Part shown: positions 1 through 6,872 of the stretch, piece by piece
Numbering within the stretch: position 1 is the first letter of the stretch
Layout of the letters: each line of letters starts with the position of its first letter
Assembly: GCA_964565925.1 (NCBI GenBank)
Contig: CAZMGV010000007.1
Span: forward strand, 119,105 to 183,104
Direction of reading: 5' to 3'
Length of the DNA stretch: 64,000 nucleotides
Source: CAZMGV01 sp964565925
GTDB lineage: Bacteria; JAGRBM01; JAHCIT01
The notes under the pieces: model-generated
What the model saw: the letters and a program-made list of their open reading frames with translations, nothing else
Database searches by the model: none
What the model was told of the DNA's origin: nothing
Translations under genes and position numbers: made by a program

Positions 1-287
1 TGGTCCTCGTCCATCTCGTAGCGGTAGTGACGGCGGATGACCTCGGTCGTTTTCGCCTGGAAATTGCGGCCGATGAGCCGTTTGGAACCGTGGATCGTAT
101 TGACGGGATTGATAACGGCCTGGCGCTTGGCATCGTGGCCGACCAGTTCGCGGCCCTTTTCATCGATGGCAACCATCGACGGGACCGTATTGGACCCTTT
201 GCACGGGATCACCTGCAGCTTGCCGTTCAGATAGACGGCGGCACAGGAGTACGTCGTGCCAAGATCGATTCCGATAATACGGCCCAT
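1..287 (-). CDS. dnaK: Hsp70-family chaperone DnaK, N-terminal part (cut by window edge)
   Basis: Read leftward from an ATG at 287, the first 95 residues are those of an Hsp70 ATPase and the rest lies beyond the left edge. The phosphate-1 loop IGIDLGTTYSC is intact near the N-terminus, followed by the family segments TVPSMVAID and NPVNTIHGSKRLIG. Hsp70s bind ATP and use hydrolysis to hold and release unfolded polypeptides in the cytoplasm. The segment after the P-loop (AAVYLNGKLQVIPCKG) is less canonical than a standard DnaK, so this may be a second DnaK paralogue. No dnaJ or grpE is visible, and a vegetative-type promoter lies about 100 bp upstream. The family call is secure; the exact paralogue is not. 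Confidence 0.9.
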   Translation of the reverse strand, partial: MGRIIGIDLGTTYSCAAVYLNGKLQVIPCKGSNTVPSMVAIDEKGRELVGHDAKRQAVINPVNTIHGSKRLIGRNFQAKTTEVIRRHYRYEMDED

Positions 288-383
288 CAGGGTGTCGAGT
301 GTTCCAGATCGGGCCTTTTTAGAAAGACGCCACGGCCTGACCGGATTAACTCTTCTTCCTCTCCATTGATGTGGACGGAACGG

Positions 384-411
384 ATTATATCCGCACGCGA
401 ATGCGATGCAA
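384..411 (-). promoter_or_regulatory. Putative sigma-70-type promoter of the dnaK-like gene
   Basis: On the minus strand TTGCAT (411-406) and a perfect TATAAT (389-384) are separated by 16 bp. They point at the dnaK-like gene and predict a leader of roughly 90 nt. I see no heat-shock sigma-32 type element in the same interval. Confidence 0.5.
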
Positions 412-437
412 ATACCTGAGACTTAAGGCGTTTTGCG

Positions 438-1550
438 TCAATTCAGATTTTTCAGGGTCCGGATGAGCTGGGCGGGGGTGGCGGCGACCGAATACCCCCC
501 GTCCGGGGCACGGTACATCTGCCCGATTGCTGCCGGAAGCGCGTACCGGATGTCGCCGCCGCGGTTTTTCTTGTCCGAACGGGCAGCTTCGACGATTTTC
601 CGGGGGTCCAGCCCTTTAATAAGGGTCCTCCAGCGGGGGAAGTAGGCGCTGATTCCGGTCACAATACGGTCCCGGTCGGTTTTACCGAGTATGCCCAGTT
701 CGTGGGCAAGGGCGGTTTCCACCGCCATTCCGGTCCAGACGGCCTCGCCGTGGAGGGTTCGGTAGCCGCGCAGGGTTTCCACCGCATGGGCGACGGTATG
801 GCCCAGATTCAGAACCTGGCGCAGATTCGACTCCCGCTCGTCCTTCTCAACCACGTCCGCTTTGACCGCGCACGCCCTTTTGACCAGCGGGCCGTAGAGG
901 TTCAGGTCGGGTTTCAGATAGTCCGGAGCGTTTTTCAGGAGTTCTTCAAATAGCGCCCGGTCGGCAATAACGGCGTGCTTGAACGTTTCGGCGAGGCCCG
1001 CGAGCAGCTCTCTCGGCGGGAGTGAATCGAGCAGAGCGGTATCGGCGATAACGGCGTCGGGCTGTTTGAACACGCCGATCAGGTTTTTCCCGTGGGGGGT
1101 ATCGACGGCGAGCTTTCCGCCGACAGACGAGTCGACCATCGAGAGAAGCGTTGTGGGCACCTGGATGAACGGCACGCCCCGGTTCAGGGTCGCCGCCACG
1201 AATCCCGCCATGTCACCCACCACGCCGCCGCCGAGTGCGATCACCAGCGTGTCGCGGCCCGCTTTCACATCGAGCAGCCGGTCTTCGATCTTCTCTTTCA
1301 TCCGGCGGGTCTTGGACCGTTCGCCGGCCGGGATCGCGTACCGGAGCACCTTGGGCGCCAGACCGCGGACCAGTTTCTCGACCTTTGCCCCGTACAGCCG
1401 GTCAACCGTCCGGTCCGTAACGATGGCGATCAGATTGACCCTGCCTGCCGCCCTCACGGCGTCCGGAAGACTGGCAAGCGCATTCCGCCCGATCCGGATG
1501 TCGTAGGAGAGATCCTCGGTGCGTTTAAGAGTAACGTGAAGAATGTCCAT
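438..1550 (-). CDS. aroB: 3-dehydroquinate synthase
   Basis: This 370-residue protein has the normal length for AroB, the second shikimate-pathway enzyme, which converts DAHP to 3-dehydroquinate with NAD and a divalent metal. The NAD-binding glycine block GGGVVGDMAGFVAATLNRG is followed by VDSSVGGKLAVDTPHGKN. The three metal ligands are recognisable in LAETFKH (Glu), LNLGHTVAHA (His) and LHGEAV (His). It starts at an ATG and lies 15 bp after the dehydratase gene at 1566-2003, so the two are probably cotranscribed leftward. No other shikimate gene is nearby. Cytoplasmic; high confidence. Confidence 0.97.
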   Translation of the reverse strand: MDILHVTLKRTEDLSYDIRIGRNALASLPDAVRAAGRVNLIAIVTDRTVDRLYGAKVEKLVRGLAPKVLRYAIPAGERSKTRRMKEKIEDRLLDVKAGRDTLVIALGGGVVGDMAGFVAATLNRGVPFIQVPTTLLSMVDSSVGGKLAVDTPHGKNLIGVFKQPDAVIADTALLDSLPPRELLAGLAETFKHAVIADRALFEELLKNAPDYLKPDLNLYGPLVKRACAVKADVVEKDERESNLRQVLNLGHTVAHAVETLRGYRTLHGEAVWTGMAVETALAHELGILGKTDRDRIVTGISAYFPRWRTLIKGLDPRKIVEAARSDKKNRGGDIRYALPAAIGQMYRAPDGGYSVAATPAQLIRTLKNLN

Positions 1551-1565
1551 GAATTTCCGGCGATT

Positions 1566-2003
1566 TCAGTGCCGGACGACCGTCGTGCTGCGGGCGCGGA
1601 AGACGACCTTGCCGTCCTTGTCCTTGCCTTCCTGATCCACGACGAGGAAATCCATGCCGCCGGATTTCCCTTCCTTGGTGTAGATGTCGACGACCTTTTG
1701 CGTGATACCGATCGTCTCGCCAGCGCATAGGGGCCGTTCATATTCGAACTTCTGGCCGCCGTGGAGCACCTTGGTCATGTCGATCTTGAGGGCGTCGCGC
1801 ATGTTGAACGACGGACGGAAAGTCGTCGCGAACGTCGGCGGAGCCGGTATGGACGGGTAGCCGGCGGCTTTCGCGGCCGCTTCGTCGGAATAGATGGGGA
1901 GGTTATCGCCGATCGCTTCGGCGAACCGGCGGATATGTCCCTTTTCGATGTCGAAATATTCCACCGGCGAGGTGAGTCCGATTTTCGATTTGTCGAGCGG
2001 CAT
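1566..2003 (-). CDS. FAS1/MaoC-type (hot-dog) dehydratase domain protein
   Basis: A 145-residue protein starting at the ATG at 2003, chosen because GGAGAAGGA lies about 8 bp upstream. A longer in-frame start at 2096 adds a low-complexity basic stretch with no family match. The sequence (SPVEYFDIEKGHIRRFAEAI, IPAPPTFATTF, LHGGQKFEYERPL) matches the MaoC-like N-terminal dehydratase family, hot-dog folds that act on enoyl or 3-hydroxyacyl thioesters. A partner hot-dog subunit normally supplies the catalytic Asp/His half and is not in this window. It precedes aroB by 15 bp. The family is clear; substrate and partner are unknown. Confidence 0.8.
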   Translation of the reverse strand: MPLDKSKIGLTSPVEYFDIEKGHIRRFAEAIGDNLPIYSDEAAAKAAGYPSIPAPPTFATTFRPSFNMRDALKIDMTKVLHGGQKFEYERPLCAGETIGITQKVVDIYTKEGKSGGMDFLVVDQEGKDKDGKVVFRARSTTVVRH

Positions 2004-2124
2004 AAGTTGTCCTTCTCCAGTTCCGGATCGGGGATGGCGGCATAAGCCGATTTCCCCGCGCCTGTCAGTGATAGTAAACTGCCAATGCAGTGGCAAATCC
2101 GGTTCTTATGGAAGTCTGGTCCGT

Positions 2125-3489
2125 ATGATTCAGTCCGATCAATCCGCGCGGTGGACACCGGTTTTCGCGGCGGCCCTTCTGGCCGGAGCCGTTCTGGTCG
2201 GTTTTGAGGCCGCCACGGACACGGCATCTACTTTCGCACTCGTGTTTCTCGGGACTGTCGGGATCGGAATCGGAAAGCTGTTCAGCAACTGGGCGGCCGA
2301 GAGCCTTGCCGACCGCCAGTTCCTGTTTCGTATATTTACAATCGGCCTGCTGCTGCGTATCGCCATCGCCGTCTTCCAGTACCAGTTCCTGACGCTGGAT
2401 TTCTTCGCTCCTGACCAGCACGCCTATCACCTGATTGCGACCCGCGCCGCCGAAGCGCTGGCGGAGAGCCGTGATGCGTTTTCCGGACTGGAACTGAAGC
2501 AGCGGTTTTATGTCGCCTACTGCACCTGGCTGTACTATCTGTGCGGCAGCAGTATCCTTATCCCCTCTGTGCTGAACGGCATCTACGGCTGCGTCGCCGC
2601 TATGGTCGTGTACCGGATTACGGTGATGCTCGATACGCCGGAGGCCGGCCGCTACGCCGCCCTGCTGGCGGTCTTCACTCCATCGCATATGCTGTGGTCG
2701 TCACTGAACCTGCGGGATACGCCGACAATTCTCGCTCTCGTGGCCGCCGTCTATTTCACCCTGAAACTGCGGCGTGAACTCTCGCTGATGGCGGTTATCG
2801 GCTTTTCGCTCAGTATGCTCCTGCTGCTGGGCCTTCGGGACTACATCTTCTTCATTACCCTTGGATCACTGGTGATCGGCTATCTGGGTGTCCGCTCGGG
2901 CCGGACCTTGGAATTCCTGGCGGGCGGGATTCTGGTGCTCGGTGCTGCGATGGTGATCTATCAGGCCGCTCCATCCGACAATGCGTTCATCAAGCAGGCG
3001 TCCCTGGCGGAGATCCAGACCTATCGCCGTGGTCTTACGGAAGGCGCCGAGTCTGCCTATCTGGTCGATGCCGACGTGTCGACCCCGCTGGGCGCGCTTC
3101 TCTATTTTCCGATCGGGCTTGCTTATTTTCTGCTCGCTCCGTTCCCGTGGCAGTGGGGCTCGCTCAGGCAGGCGATTGCCGTTCCCGAGACGCTGTTCAT
3201 GTGGACGATAATCCCGGCCACGCTGGCGGGACTGCTGAAAATAGCCCGGGAAAAGATGAATCTCGTGATGCCGCTGTTCGTGCTGATGGCGGCGGTCACC
3301 ATCAGCTATTCGCTTGTACAGGGAAATGTGGGCACGGCGTTCCGGCACCGTGCCCAGGTAATGATCTTTGTCTTTATCTTCTCCGGTATCGGGTTGCGCC
3401 TCAGGCGCGAGCAGCCGCAGAAGTCGCTGCTGCCGGAGCCCCCTCCAGCCAGCGGCGCTCCAGCGACGGCGAATGCGCCGGCCGGGTGA
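2125..3489 (+). CDS. Multi-spanning membrane protein, possibly GT-C glycosyltransferase-like
   Basis: A 454-residue protein starting at the ATG at 2125 with GGAAG about 10 bp upstream. Most of its length is hydrophobic segments (for example TPVFAAALLAGAVLVGFEAA and LVTEPAG-free helices through residue ~430). A polar loop carrying SSLNLRDTPTILAL resembles the arrangement in membrane glycosyltransferases or EpsG/Wzy-type proteins, which use lipid-linked sugars. I cannot name the family. The last ~30 residues are Pro/Ala-rich and are encoded in DNA that also encodes the C-terminus of the M16 peptidase on the other strand. The gene is divergent from the dehydratase gene. Inner-membrane location is inferred from hydrophobicity. 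Confidence 0.7.
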   Translation: MIQSDQSARWTPVFAAALLAGAVLVGFEAATDTASTFALVFLGTVGIGIGKLFSNWAAESLADRQFLFRIFTIGLLLRIAIAVFQYQFLTLDFFAPDQHAYHLIATRAAEALAESRDAFSGLELKQRFYVAYCTWLYYLCGSSILIPSVLNGIYGCVAAMVVYRITVMLDTPEAGRYAALLAVFTPSHMLWSSLNLRDTPTILALVAAVYFTLKLRRELSLMAVIGFSLSMLLLLGLRDYIFFITLGSLVIGYLGVRSGRTLEFLAGGILVLGAAMVIYQAAPSDNAFIKQASLAEIQTYRRGLTEGAESAYLVDADVSTPLGALLYFPIGLAYFLLAPFPWQWGSLRQAIAVPETLFMWTIIPATLAGLLKIAREKMNLVMPLFVLMAAVTISYSLVQGNVGTAFRHRAQVMIFVFIFSGIGLRLRREQPQKSLLPEPPPASGAPATANAPAG

Positions 3490-6046
3490 TCGACAGAACC
3501 GAGTTGTCGAACGACAGGTATTTCCGGGCCACCCGCAGCACATCTTCCCGGGTCACGGCCCGGATACGTTCTGGATATTCCAGATGGTGCTTTACCCCGA
3601 GGCCGTAGAGCGCGTTCAGTGACAAGCTGCTCGTCTGCGAACTGCTGCGCTGCTGCTCGATCTCGTAGGTGCCGGTCAGATACCGTTTCGCACGGTCCAG
3701 TTCGTCCCGGCTGATCAGGGTCTGGCGGATATTTTCCAGCTCCAGAACCATGGAGTCGAGCGCCTGGTTCATTTTGTCTGGGGAAGTACCGATATAGGCC
3801 GAAAACAGGCCGGTGCCGATTCCTTCCACTGAAGAGGTCGTTACGGTGTAAGCAAGACTCTGCTTGTCCCGAAGTTCCAGGAACAGACGTCCGCCCTGTC
3901 CGCTCATGACGGTGTTCAGCACATCGAGCACGAAACGGTCGGGGCTGTCGATCGCCGCGCCGAGAAACCCGATGGCCAGATGGGTCTGGGCGCGGTCGGC
4001 GATAAATTCCACGTACCGGCGGCCCGTGAGAACCGGCACCGGATGTTCAGACGGACCAGTGCCGGAAGCCGGCCGGTACTGGCCGACGGTTTCCGAGAAC
4101 CGGTTGACCGCTTCGTCCGTATCGATGTCGCCGACGACCGCGATCCACAGGCCTTTCGGGTCCAGACGGGCCCGGTAGGCGCCCTCCAGTTTCTTCGAAT
4201 CGAAACCTTTAACCGTATCGACCCGTCCGTGCAGGCGGAACGAATAGGGGTGCGTACCGAACACGGCCTTGCGCAGATTGGCAAACGTGAGCGAACTGAG
4301 CTGGTCCCGTTCCCGTTCGATGGCCGCCAGGAACTCCGCCTGCACCGTGGGGATCTCACGCTGAGGGAAGACCGGGTTCAGCATAACGTCCGAAAACAGG
4401 TCGATCGCCCGGTCGTGAAACCGGGACAGGACGCTCATTTCGAGGCCAAGCGAATTGCGGCCCGAGAACCCGCCGATGGAGCCAGCCATAGATTCGGACT
4501 CCTGGGCGATTTTCTCGATCGACCGGGTTCGGGTCCCTTTCGTCAGCATTTCCGCCACGAAGGCGCCGATCCCTTCCGTACCGGCAGTCTCTTCCAACGA
4601 TCCGCCGCGCACGGCGCACTTAAGCGACAGGGTCGGCGTCGTATGCCGCTCGCGGACGACCAGCTTCGCTCCGTTGGGGAGCTCGTGGACGGTGATGTCG
4701 TCGCCGGGAAGTTGTTTGGGCCGTCTGGAAGCCTTCAGCGAGTGCGTGTGATCGTGCTTGTGGTAGGCCTCCCGGATCGTTTCGACGACCTTTTCCTTCT
4801 CCGCCTTGATGTTTTCCGCTTTCCCCGGGCCCAGCAGACCGAACGTGATGTTCTTCTCGGTCAGGTATTTCCGGGCGATGGCAGAAACCTCTTCCGGTTT
4901 CGTGTTCGTCAGACGTTCGAGATAACGGGCTTCGAACTCCATGTCGCGTGCCGTCATGTGGTAGAAGCCCCACTTGCGGGCCAGCCCCTGCACCGTCTCT
5001 TTCAGATAAACGAGATCGCTTTCCAGATTGAGGCGTGCGCGTTCGAATTCGCTGCGACCCGGCGCGGCATGCTGGATCTTGACGACCTCGTGGATCATCG
5101 CCTGGATGGCGTCCTTCTCTTTTCCGGCAAAGAGATTGCCGCCGATCATGAATACGCCGGCGTCGCGGGGCGTGTAGGCATAGGCATACACTTCCGATAC
5201 GAGGCTGTTGCGGTTTTTTACTTCGGTGATGAGGCGGGAGCTTTCGCCGCCGCCCAGGATGTTGGCGAGCAGGTCGAGCGAAACGCAGTCCTCATGCTGC
5301 ACATGCGGAATGTGGTACGCCATCGCGTAATAGATGTCGTTCATGTCGCCGCGTTCGACGAACCCGCGCATGGCGGTCTGGATTTTTTCGGTGCGCCGCA
5401 CTGGCCGCTTGACCGGCTTGGCCCGCACTCCCTGGTACGCCTTCTTGATGGCGGCGAACGCCTTTCTGGGGTCCACATCGCCGGCGATCACGACTGCCAT
5501 GTTGTTGGGGACGTAGAACTTCCGGTAGAAATTCAGCACATGTTCGCGGCGGAAACTCCGGACGCTGGCGGCGGTGCCGATCACGGGCAGACGGTAGGGG
5601 TGCACCTGGAAGGCATTGGTAAAAAGACCCTGTGAGAGCCGACGGGAGGGCTGGTCCTCGCCGCGCTTGATTTCCTCGAGGATCACTTCCTTTTCGCGGG
5701 CCAGTTCCTCGGCGTCGAAGGCCGGGTGAAGGACGGCGTCGGTCAGGACGTCGATGGCCTTCTCGAAGAACCGGCTCGCCGCCACAACGTGGTAAACGGT
5801 TTCATCGAAGCTCGTATAGGCGTTGATTTCGCCGCCCAGGCTCTCGATTTCCGAAGCGATCTGTCCGACCGGGCGCTTTTTCGTGCCTTTGAACAGCATG
5901 TGTTCGTGAACATGGGCGAGTCCGGCCTCGGCCTTGGTCTCGTCGGCCGAGCCGACACCTACCCAGATCTGGATGGCGACGCAGGGGGCCGAGTGATTCT
6001 CGTCCACGAAAACATTAAGGCCGTTCGTTAGCTTCTGATGTTCCAT
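3401..6046 (-). CDS. Two-domain M16 (pitrilysin/insulinase-like) zinc peptidase
   Basis: An 881-residue protein from the ATG at 6046, where MEHQKLTNGLNVFVDENH begins the M16 fold; an in-frame start at 6232 would add about 62 unrelated residues. The N-terminal half carries the inverted zinc motif HVHEH (residues 45-49) and, downstream, EVILEEIKRGED containing the third ligand. The C-terminal half (from about residue 450, HELPNGAKLVVRERHTTPTL) is a second M16 repeat without HxxEH. It would contribute the substrate-binding half, as in fused M16B/M16C enzymes. No signal peptide is evident at this start. The last 89 bp overlap the convergent membrane-protein gene. Substrates of such bacterial enzymes are usually short peptides. 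Confidence 0.92.
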   Translation of the reverse strand: MEHQKLTNGLNVFVDENHSAPCVAIQIWVGVGSADETKAEAGLAHVHEHMLFKGTKKRPVGQIASEIESLGGEINAYTSFDETVYHVVAASRFFEKAIDVLTDAVLHPAFDAEELAREKEVILEEIKRGEDQPSRRLSQGLFTNAFQVHPYRLPVIGTAASVRSFRREHVLNFYRKFYVPNNMAVVIAGDVDPRKAFAAIKKAYQGVRAKPVKRPVRRTEKIQTAMRGFVERGDMNDIYYAMAYHIPHVQHEDCVSLDLLANILGGGESSRLITEVKNRNSLVSEVYAYAYTPRDAGVFMIGGNLFAGKEKDAIQAMIHEVVKIQHAAPGRSEFERARLNLESDLVYLKETVQGLARKWGFYHMTARDMEFEARYLERLTNTKPEEVSAIARKYLTEKNITFGLLGPGKAENIKAEKEKVVETIREAYHKHDHTHSLKASRRPKQLPGDDITVHELPNGAKLVVRERHTTPTLSLKCAVRGGSLEETAGTEGIGAFVAEMLTKGTRTRSIEKIAQESESMAGSIGGFSGRNSLGLEMSVLSRFHDRAIDLFSDVMLNPVFPQREIPTVQAEFLAAIERERDQLSSLTFANLRKAVFGTHPYSFRLHGRVDTVKGFDSKKLEGAYRARLDPKGLWIAVVGDIDTDEAVNRFSETVGQYRPASGTGPSEHPVPVLTGRRYVEFIADRAQTHLAIGFLGAAIDSPDRFVLDVLNTVMSGQGGRLFLELRDKQSLAYTVTTSSVEGIGTGLFSAYIGTSPDKMNQALDSMVLELENIRQTLISRDELDRAKRYLTGTYEIEQQRSSSQTSSLSLNALYGLGVKHHLEYPERIRAVTREDVLRVARKYLSFDNSVLSITRPAHSPSLERRWLEGAPAAATSAAARA

Positions 6047-6152
6047 GGGGCCGAGTGTTGCATATTTTCCGCGCCTATGAAGCGGGGTCGCCCTGCCGTT
6101 TCTGCGGCGCCCTTGGACGCCCGCCGCCGGAACCGCTAGGGTCGCCGGAAGA

Positions 6153-6809
6153 ATGCCCCAGATACTCCCAGAGTCCGACGAACAGGAACTTCCGGTCTTT
6201 ATTGTGACCGATACGGTGCTGTTTCCGGGCATGACGGCGGAAGTGAACTGTTACGAGGACGAGCCGGAACGCCGTCTTGTCGAGGAAAATTTCGGCCAGA
6301 AACGGGAAATCGGCGTTTTTCTTGCCGATTCCGCTACCTGGGGGACCGACGACCCCCGGCCACTGGCCGTGGGCTGCAAGGCCCGGATTCTGGGCTGGGA
6401 GGATACCTCCCCCATCGACCGGTTGGCCCGGGTTCAGGGTCAGGCAAGGCTTCAGATTATCGAGTGGGTGGCAAGCGATCCGTACCCCAGGGCGGTTGTG
6501 CAGACGATCGAACCCGAACGGCTGGTGGCTGCGCGGGAGCCTACTCTGCAGAAAGTGGAGCAGGTCCGTGCAGGTCTTCAGGAACTGTGCTTCCTGCTGG
6601 GGGGCGATGCCTCTAACCGCCTGATTACGCTGCTGGATGTCCAGAAAGGCGCCGGCCGTCTGGCCGATTTCGCTGCTTTTCATCTGGTCAGGGATATTTA
6701 TCTCAAACAGGAGCTTCTGGAGACGCTGTCTCCGGCCGACCGGCTCGACACGGTCGAGCAGTGGATGAACGGCGAGATTTCCCGCTTTACCCTGCGGCCG
6801 CCCGGCTGA
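6153..6809 (+). CDS. Stand-alone Lon N-terminal (substrate-binding) domain protein
   Basis: A 218-residue protein whose opening (ELPVFIVTDTVLFPGMTAEV) and later IDRLARVQGQARLQII match the LON substrate-binding domain. Neither the AAA+ ATPase nor the Ser/Lys protease module follows. Bacterial proteins of this kind are common, but their function is poorly defined; peptide or protein binding is inferred from the domain. It is divergent from the M16 peptidase across about 105 bp and lies 63 bp upstream of the transporter-PcnB gene. Cytoplasmic, with no signal peptide. The domain call is firm; the role is not known. Confidence 0.85.
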   Translation: MPQILPESDEQELPVFIVTDTVLFPGMTAEVNCYEDEPERRLVEENFGQKREIGVFLADSATWGTDDPRPLAVGCKARILGWEDTSPIDRLARVQGQARLQIIEWVASDPYPRAVVQTIEPERLVAAREPTLQKVEQVRAGLQELCFLLGGDASNRLITLLDVQKGAGRLADFAAFHLVRDIYLKQELLETLSPADRLDTVEQWMNGEISRFTLRPPG

Positions 6810-6872
6810 AAACCGCTCTCAAAACAGACCCTTGCTTTTCAATCGGGGCGTGGCGTACTGCCTGACCGGCTT

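Noticed and set aside
3980..5635. A 551-codon open frame on the + strand inside the M16 peptidase gene
   Set aside because: It is the opposite-strand shadow of a GC-rich real gene; it has no family motif, while the minus strand carries HxxEH and both M16 repeats.
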